A stretch of 64,000 nucleotides of DNA from Frondihabitans sp. PAMC 28766 (GTDB lineage Bacteria > Actinomycetota > Actinomycetes > Actinomycetales > Microbacteriaceae). Below the pieces are notes generated by a model. It saw nothing but the letters and a program-made list of their open reading frames with translations, had not been told where the DNA came from and did no database searches. This document shows, piece by piece, positions 17,014-26,076 of this stretch. The stretch's first letter is position 1; each line of letters begins with the position of its first letter. Position numbers and translations under genes: made by a program. The stretch spans positions 4,278,001 through 4,342,000 of the forward strand of contig NZ_CP014513.1 of the NCBI RefSeq assembly GCF_001577365.1, read 5' to 3'.

Positions 17014-18318
17014 CTAGGCCTGGGACTGGTCGAGAATGCGGTCCCAGACGGGTGCCGCGGCTTTCAGGGCCTTCGTGACCCCGTCGCCGAAGACGGCTTC
17101 GCGGAAGAGGGCGAGGAAGGGGCTCGCCGTCTGGTTGTAGAGCAGGTTGTAGGCGATCGTCTGCGGCGCGTAGCCCTTCTTGAGATTCGACAGCGGCAGC
17201 ACCGAGAGCGGGTACTTCTTGTCGTACGAGGGGGTCAGCACGTCCGAGCGGACGGGAAAGTAGCCGCCGGCCGGCAGCGTCGACTGCGTCGCCGTCGCGG
17301 TGGCGTACTTCATGAACTCCCAGCCGCCCGCTGCGTTGGCCGCGCCGTTCGGGATGCACATGTTGTCGCCACCGTCGAAGAACGCCGACCCGCCGGTCGG
17401 CCCGGTGAGCAGCACCGCGTCGATCTTCTTCAGCATGGCCGGAGGCGCCGTGTAGACGGATCCCCACGAGATCGGGATCATGCCGACGGTGCCGGCCCGG
17501 AAGTCGGCTCCCCACGCCGTGCCGGCGTCGGCGTAGGCGTTCGTCGAGACCAGCTTGTCGACCCAGAGCTGCCGGTAGAACGCCAGCGTCTGCTCGAGAG
17601 CGTCGTTGCCGACGATGTGGCCGTGCTGCTTGCCGAGCGTGCCGATCTGCATGTCGGTGCCGGTCGCCCAGATGTTCGGCTGCACGGTGAACCCGAGGAT
17701 GCCCGCCGCGGCGCCCGACAGGCTCCAGGCGTGGATGTCGCCGCCGAGCTTCTGCACCTTCCTGGCTGCGGCCAGCTGGGCGTCGAACCCGGTCGTGAGC
17801 GAGGTCGGGTCGACGTCTGCCTTCTGCAGGATCTCGGTGTTGTAGTACAGCATCGAGTTGTCGGCGAGGTAGGGCAGGCCCCAGATCTTGCCGCGCTGCT
17901 TGACCAGGTCGAGGTGACCGGTCGAGAGCTTGTCGTAGTACGGCAGCGACTTCACGACGCTCGTGAGGTCGGCGAACACGTCGCGGTAGGCGAACAGGAC
18001 CGAGTTGATGTCATCCATGTCGACGACGTCCGGCGGCTGCCCGCCGCGGATCGACGTGGCCAGCTTGGTCACGTACTGGGCATCGGGGATCGGCGTCAGG
18101 TTGACCTTGAGGTCGCTGTGCGACTTGTTGAACGAGTCGACCAGCGCGACGAGCCCGGTCTGGGTCGCCGCGCGGCACCACACGTTCACGGTGCCGGTGG
18201 CCTTTCGATTGAAGGCCCCTGACGACGAGTCGATCTGCGGCAGGGCGCCGGCGCAGCCTGCGAGGGCGAGCGTCGCCGCCCCCAGCAGACCTCCGGCGAG
18301 GAATGCGCGTCTGTCCAT
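17014..18318 (-). CDS. Sugar ABC transporter substrate-binding lipoprotein
   Basis: An extracellular solute-binding protein of 434 residues. The signal peptide MDRRAFLAGGLLGAATLALAGC has an RR pair and a lipobox LAGC with the lipidated Cys at about 22, compatible with Tat export and lipoprotein processing. The mature part has the CUT1 family-1 pattern (VNVWCRAATQTG, FNKSHSDLKV, GLPYLADNSMLYYN, PISWGSV). Given the adjacent GH127, its ligand is probably an arabinose-containing sugar; that is inference. It starts 12 nt after the GH127 stop. Confidence 0.92.
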   Translation of the reverse strand: MDRRAFLAGGLLGAATLALAGCAGALPQIDSSSGAFNRKATGTVNVWCRAATQTGLVALVDSFNKSHSDLKVNLTPIPDAQYVTKLATSIRGGQPPDVVDMDDINSVLFAYRDVFADLTSVVKSLPYYDKLSTGHLDLVKQRGKIWGLPYLADNSMLYYNTEILQKADVDPTSLTTGFDAQLAAARKVQKLGGDIHAWSLSGAAAGILGFTVQPNIWATGTDMQIGTLGKQHGHIVGNDALEQTLAFYRQLWVDKLVSTNAYADAGTAWGADFRAGTVGMIPISWGSVYTAPPAMLKKIDAVLLTGPTGGSAFFDGGDNMCIPNGAANAAGGWEFMKYATATATQSTLPAGGYFPVRSDVLTPSYDKKYPLSVLPLSNLKKGYAPQTIAYNLLYNQTASPFLALFREAVFGDGVTKALKAAAPVWDRILDQSQA

Positions 18319-18330
18319 GCGGCGCGCCCC

Positions 18331-20355
18331 CTAGAGGGTCGGGATCCAGACGCGCATGGGCCCGATCTCACGATTCGCCCACGCGTAGTAGGGGATCGCG
18401 GTCAGGGTGACGGCTTCAGGATCCTGAGGCTCGGTCTCGGGGTTCGCACCGGGGTAGCCGACGCCGCTCGCCGCAGCATCCACCCGCTGGTACGGCCAGG
18501 TCGTCTCGGTGTGGTTCGACGGCGACGAGCCCTTCAGCTCGACGGTGACGATGCCGTCGAGCAGATCGTCGCGTTTCTTCGTCTCGATGGCACCCTCGAG
18601 ATCGAGGAGGACGTCATCGACCTCGGGGGCGGTCTGGTCGGTGTGGCCGTGCTGGTCTCCGTGCTCGAGGGCGTAGACGAGCGGCCCGCGCTCCACCGCG
18701 ATCTGACCACGGCTCGCGTCGATGCGCGAGTCGGCGGCATACAGGTGCACGGTGAGGTCGAGGTCGAGGCGCACGACGTCGCCGACCTTCCACTCGCGCG
18801 TGACGCGGGCGTATTCACCAGGAGTGACAGCGTCGCCGGGCGTCGTCTCGACGGGCTCGCCGTTGACGGTCAGCGACGTGTTGTCCGACCAGATCGGCAC
18901 GCGCACGTCGAGGCTCCAGGTGCCCGTCGAGGCGGTGATGTCGATGCCGACGGCGCCGTGCCAGGGGTAGTCGGTGGTGACGTCCACGGATCCTGACGCG
19001 TTGTCGTTCTCGAACGCGAACGAGCCGGTGGCGAACTGGTGCAGCTGGATGCCGTCGGCCGTGCTCGTGGCGAGGTAGGCGTCGAGGCTGGCGAAGGTAC
19101 GCATGATGTTCGGCGGGCAGCAGGCGCAGTCGAACCAGCCGCGGCGACCGTGGGCAGGCGAGCGATTCTCGTCGGCGTGGGCGTGGTCGCGCATCTGCAG
19201 CGGGTTCACGTAGAAGTACTCGGTGCCGCTCAGCGAGACGCCCGGCAGGAAGGCGTTGTAGAGGAAGCGCTCGATCGCGTCGGCGTAGACGGGCTTGCCG
19301 GTGGCGAGCAGCAGGCGCCAGGCCCACTGCACCCCGCCGATGGCGGCGCACGACTCGGCGTAGCCGCGGTCGGTGGGCAGCTCGTAAGGGTCGCCGAACG
19401 CCTCCCAGTCCCAGCGCTGGCCGAGCCCGCCGGTGATGAACGCCTTCGACGACATCATGCTGGCGAACTGCGTCTCGAGGGCGGCGAGCAGCTCGGCGTC
19501 GCCCGTCTCGAGCGCGACGTCGGTGGCGCCGGCGCCGAGGTAGACCGCGCGGACGGCGTGGCCCTCGACGGTGGTCTGCTGACGGACGGGCACGCGGTCG
19601 GAGAAGTAGGTCTCCTCCTTGCCGTGGCTCTTCGTGTAGCCGTGACCGCGGGCCTCGACGAAGTGCGCGGCGAGGTCGAGGTAGCGGCGCTCACGGGTCT
19701 CGCGGTAGAGCTCGACGAGGGCCATCTCGACGACGGGGTGGCCGTCGACGTCCTGCCGCTTGCCGGGGCCGAAGGTGGCGTCGAGGTGGTCGGCCAGCTT
19801 GATCGCGACGTCGAGGAGGCCGGTGTCGCCGGTGCCGCGCACCTGGGCGACCGCGGCCTGGAAGAGGTGGCCCGCGCAGTACATCTCGTGACTCCACGGC
19901 AGGTTCGTGTAGCGGCCCTCGCGGCCACCCTCTATCTGCTGCACCGAGTCGAGGTAGCCGTCGTCGGCCTGGGCGCCCGCCACGAGGCCGGTGACCTCGC
20001 GCTGCATCTGCAGCAGGTCGCCGGAGGGCTCGCGGGCGTATTCGAAGGCGACGGCCTCGAGCCACTTGTAGATGTCGGAGTCCATGAAGATGGGGCCCCG
20101 CGCCTCGCCCTGCTTGGTGCCCGCGGCGATGCGGAGGTTGTCGAAGTTGCCGGCCGTCTCGAGGAGGTCGTAGGCCTCTCGGATGGCAGCGGCTCCGTTG
20201 CGCTGCTGCCGCAGCGACCAGAAGCCCGAGGTGATGCGGGCGTCACCGGCGGCGAGCGGCGCGAAGGCCGTCGTCGCGGTGTCGGAAGGGAGGACGGGCT
20301 GAGCCCTGAGCGGTGCCCCGAGGGTACCGACGGGCGACGGCGACGTTGCGGTCAT
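18331..20355 (-). CDS. Glycoside hydrolase family 127 (beta-L-arabinofuranosidase)
   Basis: Releases L-arabinofuranose from plant glycans or their oligosaccharides; no signal peptide, so it acts on imported sugars. The 674-residue protein has an (alpha/alpha)6 barrel with the family's zinc-thiolate site. The YAESC motif supplies Glu and Cys, and WFDCACCPPN supplies two more cysteines (412, 413), one of them the nucleophile in characterised GH127 enzymes. C-terminal beta-sandwich domains follow. First gene of the operon, divergent from a LacI regulator, with a GAATACGTTTTC operator upstream. Confidence 0.93.
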   Translation of the reverse strand: MTATSPSPVGTLGAPLRAQPVLPSDTATTAFAPLAAGDARITSGFWSLRQQRNGAAAIREAYDLLETAGNFDNLRIAAGTKQGEARGPIFMDSDIYKWLEAVAFEYAREPSGDLLQMQREVTGLVAGAQADDGYLDSVQQIEGGREGRYTNLPWSHEMYCAGHLFQAAVAQVRGTGDTGLLDVAIKLADHLDATFGPGKRQDVDGHPVVEMALVELYRETRERRYLDLAAHFVEARGHGYTKSHGKEETYFSDRVPVRQQTTVEGHAVRAVYLGAGATDVALETGDAELLAALETQFASMMSSKAFITGGLGQRWDWEAFGDPYELPTDRGYAESCAAIGGVQWAWRLLLATGKPVYADAIERFLYNAFLPGVSLSGTEYFYVNPLQMRDHAHADENRSPAHGRRGWFDCACCPPNIMRTFASLDAYLATSTADGIQLHQFATGSFAFENDNASGSVDVTTDYPWHGAVGIDITASTGTWSLDVRVPIWSDNTSLTVNGEPVETTPGDAVTPGEYARVTREWKVGDVVRLDLDLTVHLYAADSRIDASRGQIAVERGPLVYALEHGDQHGHTDQTAPEVDDVLLDLEGAIETKKRDDLLDGIVTVELKGSSPSNHTETTWPYQRVDAAASGVGYPGANPETEPQDPEAVTLTAIPYYAWANREIGPMRVWIPTL

Positions 20356-20394
20356 TGCTGCTCCAGTGCAGATCGAGGGATTCCGGAAAGTGCG

Positions 20395-20406
20395 GAATAC
20401 GTTTTC
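20395..20406. promoter_or_regulatory. Predicted LacI-family operator
   Basis: GAATACGTTTTC lies 40 bp upstream of the GH127 start and is a near match to the LacI-family consensus GAAAACGTTTTC, with a central ACGT. It lies in the 160-bp divergent gap. A TATGAT hexamer at about 20484 may be the -10 box of the lacI-type gene. Confidence 0.6.
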
Positions 20407-20515
20407 TGAGTGTGAGGCTACGTCTGTCTCGCCTTTCGCGCAACACTCGCTTTCTCTGATTTCGCCTGCGCTTGTGATCTTGCGTATGATCTGAAGACTC
20501 GGAAAGGAGGTTGCC

Positions 20516-21517
20516 GTGTCGACAGATCAATCCGGCTTCGCAGTCGTCAGGATCACCGACGTGGCGGCCCTCGCCGGCGTCTCGATCGGCACTGCCTCCA
20601 AGGCTCTGAACAACACCGGGCAACTTCGCAGCGAGACTCGGGCCCGGGTGCGCGAGGCGGCCGACAAGCTCGGGTTCGTGATGGACGCCCGCGGTCGGGC
20701 GCTGTCCTCCGGCCGCAGCTACACGGTCGGCATGGTCACCACCGACTCGTTCGGGCGCTTCAGCATGCCGGTGATGCTCGGCGCCGAAGACGCCCTCGCC
20801 GCCGGTCAGATGGCCGTGCTGATGTGCGACACCCGCGACGACGCCGTCCGCGAGCAGCACTACCTGCGGTCGCTCACCTCACGCCGCGTCGACGGGATCA
20901 TCGTGACGGGGCGGTCGTCCGACGCGCGGCCTCCCATCGACGTCGACATGCCGGTGGTGTACGCCTTCACGCCGTCCTTGGATCGTGCCGACGTCTCGAT
21001 CGCGGTCGACGACGCGCGCGGGGCCGAGATCCTCGCCGAGCACCTGCTCTCGATCGGGCGCCACCGCATCGCCTACGTCTCGGGTCCTGAGCGGCACGCC
21101 TCCGCGTCGCTGCGCGCCGGGGCCGCGGCCGCCCTGCTCGGCCAGTCGCTCGTCGCGCCACCCCTCTTCGGCGAGTGGTCGGAGCGCTGGGGCCGCCAGG
21201 CCGTCGACATGCTGATGCGCACCTCGCCCGACATCGACGCCATCGCCTGCGGCAGCGACCAGGTCGCCCGGGGCGTCTGCGACCGGCTGCGCGAGCTCGG
21301 CAAGAGCGTGCCCAGCGATGTCGCGGTCACCGGCTACGACGACTGGAACGTGATGGCTCTCGCCAGCCGGCCGCCGCTCACCACCGTCAACCTGCGGCTC
21401 GAAGACGTCGGGCGGCTCGCCGGGCAGGCACTCCTCGACCTCGTCGCCGGGCGGCCCGCAGCCTCGTCCGTGATCGAGCCGGCCCTCGTGATCCGCGAGA
21501 GCACCGTCGGCGCGTAG
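20516..21517 (+). CDS. LacI-family transcriptional regulator
   Basis: A 333-residue repressor with an N-terminal helix-turn-helix and hinge (ITDVAALAGVSIGTASKALNNTGQLRSETRARVREAADKLGF, 13-54) and a periplasmic-binding-protein-like effector domain. The GTG at 20516 has the strong ribosome site AAAGGAGG 6 nt upstream. The divergent arrangement with the GH127/ABC operon and the LacI-like operator argue that it represses arabinofuranoside uptake until the sugar is present. Confidence 0.9.
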   Translation: MSTDQSGFAVVRITDVAALAGVSIGTASKALNNTGQLRSETRARVREAADKLGFVMDARGRALSSGRSYTVGMVTTDSFGRFSMPVMLGAEDALAAGQMAVLMCDTRDDAVREQHYLRSLTSRRVDGIIVTGRSSDARPPIDVDMPVVYAFTPSLDRADVSIAVDDARGAEILAEHLLSIGRHRIAYVSGPERHASASLRAGAAAALLGQSLVAPPLFGEWSERWGRQAVDMLMRTSPDIDAIACGSDQVARGVCDRLRELGKSVPSDVAVTGYDDWNVMALASRPPLTTVNLRLEDVGRLAGQALLDLVAGRPAASSVIEPALVIRESTVGA

Positions 21518-21916
21518 CCGCTCGCGCCGCGCGGCGCGCCCGGCCCGGCGCGGCGCGCCCGGCCCTCGCGCGGCGCGCCCGGCCCCGCGCGGCGCGCCGC
21601 GCCCCGCGCGAGCCCGCCTCGCCCCGCGCGCTGCACCCGGCCCCCGCGGGCCCGCCTCGCCGCCGCGTGCCCGACCCGCCTCGTTGGCACAACCGGAGAT
21701 CCTGCGTGAGCTGCCCCGGCTCGCGCCGATCGCGACCCTCGCGGGAAGCAATCTCCGGTTTTACCGACCGGGGCGGTGCCGTGCGATCCACCGCACTCTA
21801 GGCGCACCCTGCGCGAGTCCCCCTTTTGGCCGCCTTGTCGACCCTCGTTCAGCAGAAATACACTTTTCGGAAGGAGTTTGTAAAGAACTCTAACAAATAC
21901 CTGACCGGAGCGTCCC
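21518..21916. other. 400-bp gap with a G+C-rich tandem array and a palindromic element
   Basis: From about 21522 to 21670 the sequence is a degenerate 19-20-bp tandem array of the type CCGCGCGGCGCGCCCGG, almost all G and C. It abuts palindromic element copy 3 (21682-21770). The last 60 bp before the chitinase are markedly A+T-richer and hold GGAAGGAG at about 21868, presumably the chitinase promoter and leader. Confidence 0.7.
21682..21770. repeat. Palindromic element family A, copy 3
   Basis: Left arm CGTTGGCACAACCGGAGAT; the complement of the right arm reads GGTCGGTAAAACCGGAGAT. It abuts a G+C-rich tandem array on its left and lies downstream of the LacI gene. Confidence 0.75.
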
Positions 21917-23683
21917 ATGAGTCTTAGTCGCATCGCCGCCGCCGCCGCCGCGGCCGCCCTCCTCATCGGCGGTCTCACTGCCCCGACCGTGGCCGAGGCA
22001 GCGACCGCCGACCTGGTCGCCGACCCCGGTTTCGAGACCGGCGCTCTCAGCCCGTGGACGTGCGCCGGACCGGGATCGGTCACCAAGACCGCCCCGCACT
22101 TCGGCTCGTACGCGCTCACCGACGCGGCGACCTCCAGCGACGTCTCGAAGTGCTCGCAGGTCGTCTCGGTGAAGCCCGGCTCGAGCTACACGCTGAGCGG
22201 CTACGTCACCGGCGCGTACACGATCCTCGGCGACACCGGCACCGGCACCACGGACGGCAGCATCTGGGCGTCGGGCTCGGGCTGGTCGAATGTCACGACG
22301 AGCTTCAGCACGGGAGCGAGCACGACCAGCGTCACGATCTACGTCAGCGGTTGGTACGGCGAGGGCTCGTACGGCGCCGACGACATCTCGCTCACCGGCC
22401 CGGCCGGCAGCAGCACGCCGCCCGCCTCGAGCGCGACCGTGCCGGGTGCCCCGACGAGCGTCCACTCGACGGCCACGACGAGCAGCAGCGCGACCATCGT
22501 CTGGACTGCACCGTCGAACACCGGCACGACGTCCACCGGCGCTGCCGCGCCCCTCAGCGGCTACACGATCTACCGCGGCGGCACGAAGGTCGGCACCGCG
22601 ACCGGCACGAGCTACACCGACTCCGGGATCGCAGCGAGCACCGCCTACTCGTACACCGTCAGCGCGAGCAACGCGACGGGCGCGTCTCCGCAGTCGAGCG
22701 CAGCGAGCGTCACGACGACGGCGGCCGCCAGCGGCGGCACCGGCGGCGGCACGGGCACGGGCACGGGCGGCGGCACCGGCGCGGCGGCCCAGCTGCCCGA
22801 GCACCTCCTCACCGGCTACTGGCAGGACTTCACCAACGGCGCCGAATCCCTCCCGCTCTCCGCCGTCCCCACGAGCTACAACCTCGTCGCGGTCGCCTTC
22901 GCCACTTCGACGTCCACCCCCGGCGCGGTCACCTTCAGCATCGACTCCGGCCTCTCCACCGCACTCGGCGGCTACACCGCCGCGCAGTTCACCTCCGACA
23001 TCGCGACGCTCCACTCGCGCGGCCAGAAGGTGATCCTGTCGGTCGGCGGCCAGGACGGCACGATCAGCGTCTCCGACTCCGCGAGCGCCGCCGCCTTCGC
23101 GTCGAGCGTCGAGTCGCTGATGAGCACCTACGGCTTCGACGGGGTCGACATCGACCTCGAGAACGGCATCAACCCGACCTACATGGGACAGGCCCTCCAC
23201 GCGATCGCCGCAGCCAAGCCCGGTGCGATCATCACCATGGCGCCGCAGACGATCGACGTGCTGTCGTCGACGTCCGACTACCTCGCTCTCGCGCTGAACA
23301 TCGAAGACGTGCTCACGATCATGAACACGCAGTACTACAACTCCGGGTCGATGAACGGCTGCGACGGCGGCGTCTACAGCGAGGGCACCGTCGACTTCGT
23401 CACGTCGCTCGCGTGCACCGCGCTCCAGGCAGGTCTCAAAGCCAGCCAGGTCGGCATCGGGGTGCCCGCGTCGACGAGCGCGGCAGGATCCGGATACGTC
23501 GCACCCTCGGTCGTCAACAGCTCCCTCACGTGCCTGGCGAGCGGCACGGGCTGCGGCACCTTCGTCCCGACGGCGAAGTACCCCACCATCCGCGGCGCCA
23601 TGGACTGGTCGATCAACTGGGACGCCTCCAACGGCTACGCGTTCGCCGACGCCGTCCAGGCGCAGCTCGCGAAGCTCCCCTGA
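21917..23683 (+). CDS. Secreted GH18 chitinase with carbohydrate-binding and fibronectin-III domains
   Basis: An extracellular endochitinase of 588 residues. A signal peptide (1-29, ending AEA) is followed by a beta-rich module with LVADPGFETGALSPWTC (about 32-165) typical of a CBM4/9-like binding domain. Then come a fibronectin-III domain (about 175-270), a Gly/Thr-rich linker and a GH18 barrel (about 298-588). The catalytic motif FDGVDIDLE ends in the proton donor Glu415, and SVGG marks the preceding strand. The next gene is a second GH18 protein, so the pair probably attacks chitin together. Confidence 0.93.
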   Translation: MSLSRIAAAAAAAALLIGGLTAPTVAEAATADLVADPGFETGALSPWTCAGPGSVTKTAPHFGSYALTDAATSSDVSKCSQVVSVKPGSSYTLSGYVTGAYTILGDTGTGTTDGSIWASGSGWSNVTTSFSTGASTTSVTIYVSGWYGEGSYGADDISLTGPAGSSTPPASSATVPGAPTSVHSTATTSSSATIVWTAPSNTGTTSTGAAAPLSGYTIYRGGTKVGTATGTSYTDSGIAASTAYSYTVSASNATGASPQSSAASVTTTAAASGGTGGGTGTGTGGGTGAAAQLPEHLLTGYWQDFTNGAESLPLSAVPTSYNLVAVAFATSTSTPGAVTFSIDSGLSTALGGYTAAQFTSDIATLHSRGQKVILSVGGQDGTISVSDSASAAAFASSVESLMSTYGFDGVDIDLENGINPTYMGQALHAIAAAKPGAIITMAPQTIDVLSSTSDYLALALNIEDVLTIMNTQYYNSGSMNGCDGGVYSEGTVDFVTSLACTALQAGLKASQVGIGVPASTSAAGSGYVAPSVVNSSLTCLASGTGCGTFVPTAKYPTIRGAMDWSINWDASNGYAFADAVQAQLAKLP

Positions 23684-23755
23684 CTCGCCCGCCCGCACTG
23701 ACTCCCCTCCCGCACCACACCCATCCCACCCCTCCCCGAAAGCCAGAAGACACCC

Positions 23756-24823
23756 ATGAAGAAGATCCCCCTCGCGCTCGGCGCAACCGCCGTCGCAGCG
23801 CTCGCCATCCTCGGGCTCGCCACCCCGGCGAACGCCGCGACGGCCGCGCCCAGCCGACCCGTCCCGATCCTGCCGGCCCTGCCCCTGCCGACGCATTTCG
23901 CGGCGCCCTACATCGACGTGACGAGCGTGCCCGACCTCGCCGCAACCTCGCAGGCTTCAGCGTCCAAGTACCTCACCCTCGCCTTCCTCCAGACGCCGGC
24001 CGCAGGATCCTGCACCGTCGACTGGGCAGGAAACTCAGGCACGCCCGTGGCGACTTCGACCTACGGCGAGGCGATCGACAAGATCCGGCTGCACGGCGGC
24101 GACGTGATCCCGTCGTTCGGCGGCTACTCGGCGGACACCACGGGCACCGAGATCGCCGACAGCTGCACCTCCGTGCCGGCAATCGCTGCCGCCTACGAGA
24201 ACGTCGTCACGACCTACAAGGTGCAGCGGCTCGACTTCGACGTCGAGGCGTCGTCGCTCGACGACGCGGCGGGCATCCAGCGCCGCAACGAGGCGATCGT
24301 GCTCGTCGAGAAGTGGGCGGCCGCAACGCACCGCCGCGTCGCGTTCAGCTACACGCTGCCGTCGACGCCGCAGGGCCTCGCCCCGTCCGGCCTCGCCGTG
24401 CTGCAGTCGGCGGCGTCGGTCGGCGCACGGATCGCGACCGTCAACGCCATGACCTTCGACTACTACGACGGGCTCCAGCACGACATGGCCACCGACGGCG
24501 AGACCGCGGCGACTGCTCTCGTCGGGCAGCTGCGCTCGACCATCTCGCCGACTCTGTCGACCCGAGCCCTCTGGCAGCAGGTCGGGATCACGCAGATGAT
24601 CGGCATCGACGACTACGGCCCCGCCGAGACGCTCTCGGTCGCGGGCGCCCAGTCGTTCGTGAGCTGGGCCCGCACGGCCGGCGTCGGCACGACGTCGTTC
24701 TGGGCGCTGAACCGCGACAACGGCTCGTGCGTCGGCACGAAGGGCGCGAATGCCTGCTCGGGTGTGGCGCAGTCGACCTGGGCGTTCAGCCACGTGTTCG
24801 CGCGCTTCACGCGCTGGCTCTAG
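23756..24823 (+). CDS. Secreted single-domain GH18 protein (chitinase-like)
   Basis: A 355-residue exported enzyme: signal peptide MKKIPLALGATAVAALAILG to ANA (about 28), then one barrel domain starting at FAAPYIDVTSVPDL, as in the ChiC/ChiD-like GH18 subgroup. The catalytic strand reads RLDFDVEAS, with the acid Glu164 and both aspartates kept but without the first Asp-Gly pair of the usual motif. It lies 72 bp downstream of the multidomain chitinase on the same strand. Exo-activity or lysozyme-like endo-beta-GlcNAc activity cannot be excluded. Confidence 0.88.
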   Translation: MKKIPLALGATAVAALAILGLATPANAATAAPSRPVPILPALPLPTHFAAPYIDVTSVPDLAATSQASASKYLTLAFLQTPAAGSCTVDWAGNSGTPVATSTYGEAIDKIRLHGGDVIPSFGGYSADTTGTEIADSCTSVPAIAAAYENVVTTYKVQRLDFDVEASSLDDAAGIQRRNEAIVLVEKWAAATHRRVAFSYTLPSTPQGLAPSGLAVLQSAASVGARIATVNAMTFDYYDGLQHDMATDGETAATALVGQLRSTISPTLSTRALWQQVGITQMIGIDDYGPAETLSVAGAQSFVSWARTAGVGTTSFWALNRDNGSCVGTKGANACSGVAQSTWAFSHVFARFTRWL

Positions 24824-24845
24824 CCGCCGCGCTCCCCGGCCGGCG

Positions 24846-25126
24846 CGCGCGGCTCGCCCGGCGGGCCCGCGCGGCTCGGCCGGCGGCCCCGCGCGGATCG
24901 CCCGGCGTGCCCGCACGGCTCGGCCGGCGAGCCCGCGCTGGGACCCACGCGGGGCCCCCGCCGGCAAAACAGGAGTTCTCATGCACCACCCCGGGTCCCC
25001 CCTACGGCCCGGCGGCGGCCGCGCGTGAACTCCTGTTTTGCCGACGCGGGGCCCGTGGCGCGCGCGGCTCGCCCGGCGTGCCCGCACGGCTCGCCCGGCG
25101 GGCCCGCGCGGCTCGCCCGGCAGGCC
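24846..25126. repeat. Split 22-bp tandem array
   Basis: Units begin at 24846, 24868, 24890 and 24912, then at 25061, 25083 and 25105, all 22 bp and differing by one to four bases. The interruption of about 127 bp contains a family A palindrome, as though that element had inserted into an existing array. Confidence 0.75.
24959..25045. repeat. Palindromic element family A, copy 4
   Basis: The best-conserved copy: left arm GGCAAAACAGGAGTTC and right arm GAACTCCTGTTTTGCC are exact complements, with outer GCCG/CGAC. The loop of about 45 bp is rich in GGCC. Confidence 0.8.
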
Positions 25127-25161
25127 CGCACGCGAGCCCGACCTCGTCTGACCCCGCCGAA

Positions 25162-25209
25162 AGGGCGAAGACGCATCAGGATCACGATGAGGCGATGCTT
25201 CTTCGCCCT
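25162..25209. terminator. Bidirectional terminator-like hairpin
   Basis: Arms AGGGCGAAGACGCATC and GATGCTTCTTCGCCCT pair at 15 of 16 positions around a 16-bp loop. It lies between the convergent chitinase and GntR genes. Confidence 0.6.
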
Positions 25210-25258
25210 CTCGCGTCTCAGAAGGCGGCGGGCCTGTCCTCTGCCGGCAGGTCGCGGG

Positions 25259-26002
25259 TCAGCGGGATGGCGGGGCGGCCCGCTTCCACCGCGCGCCGTA
25301 CCTGCGCAGGCTGATGCGCGTGCGATCGGCGCGGAAGAAGTCGTGCGAGAACTCGATCGGCGTCTCGGACGCGTCGAACGTGGTGCGCCAGATCTCGAAG
25401 AGCGCTGCCCCCGGGTCGACGCCCAGGATCGCCGCCTGGCCGTCGGTCGCGAGGGCCACGTCGATCGTCTCGTCGGCCTGATGCATCTCGATGCGGTACT
25501 CGCGCGCCAGCAGACGGTAGACGGACTCCGTGTGGTCGTGGCCCTGGAAGTCGGGCAGCAGGCGCATCGGCAGGGCCATGGTGTCGAGAGACAGCGGGAT
25601 GCCGCCTGCCAGGCGGAGCCGTCGCATCCTGAAGACGTTGTCGCCCTCTGCCAGCGCGAGCGTGCGCTGCTCGGCGGGCGAGGCCAGCCCGATGCCTTCG
25701 TCGAGTACGGTGGTCGACGAGACGAAGCCCTGCTGGCGCAGCATGTCGGGCACACCCTGGATGGTGTTGAGCTGCCGTTCGATCTTGCCGTCGGCCACGA
25801 ACACGCCTCCGGTGCGGCCCATGGTCCGCCGGATCACGTTCGCCGACTCGAGCTCTTCGAGGGCTTCACGAAGGGCCGATCGCGGCACGCCGAACTGCTC
25901 GGCGAGTGCGCGCTCGGAGCCCAGGCGGTCACCGACTCGAAGCTCGGCACGCGCGATGGCTCGCCGGATCGCCTGGGCGATCTCGGAGTGGTCTCTGGGC
26001 AC
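25259..26002 (-). CDS. GntR/HutC-family regulator with UTRA domain
   Basis: A 247-residue regulator: winged helix (IAQAIRRAIARAELRVGDRLGSERALAEQFGVPRSALREALEEL, about 8-51) and a UTRA ligand domain (about 85-240) with RMRRLRLAGGIPLSLDTMALP and the Y-R-I-E-type strand. The GTG at 26002 has GAGGCG upstream. It lies just downstream of the class III aminotransferase on the same strand (about 75 bp), so it may sense that pathway's substrate; no direct proof. Confidence 0.87.
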   Translation of the reverse strand: MPRDHSEIAQAIRRAIARAELRVGDRLGSERALAEQFGVPRSALREALEELESANVIRRTMGRTGGVFVADGKIERQLNTIQGVPDMLRQQGFVSSTTVLDEGIGLASPAEQRTLALAEGDNVFRMRRLRLAGGIPLSLDTMALPMRLLPDFQGHDHTESVYRLLAREYRIEMHQADETIDVALATDGQAAILGVDPGAALFEIWRTTFDASETPIEFSHDFFRADRTRISLRRYGARWKRAAPPSR

Positions 26003-26076
26003 GGCGCCTCACTGAAAATCGGTCGGAGCCGCCATGGTACCGGCGGGCGCGTCAGGCGCGCGGGGCAAGGGGCGTC

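Larger units (their letters stand above)
24824..25258. other. 435-bp gap: 22-bp tandem array interrupted by a palindromic element
   Basis: A 22-bp repeat of the form CGCGCGGCTCGCCCGGCGGG plus CC occurs four times at 24846-24933 and three times at 25061-25126. Palindromic element copy 4 (24959-25045) sits between the two blocks. A terminator-like inverted repeat follows at 25162-25209. The genes on either side are convergent. Confidence 0.75.

Noticed and set aside
22054..25314. Open frame of 1086 codons across both chitinases
   Set aside because: Arg/His/Pro-rich nonsense in an alternate frame of two clear GH18 genes; it also runs through the 22-bp array.
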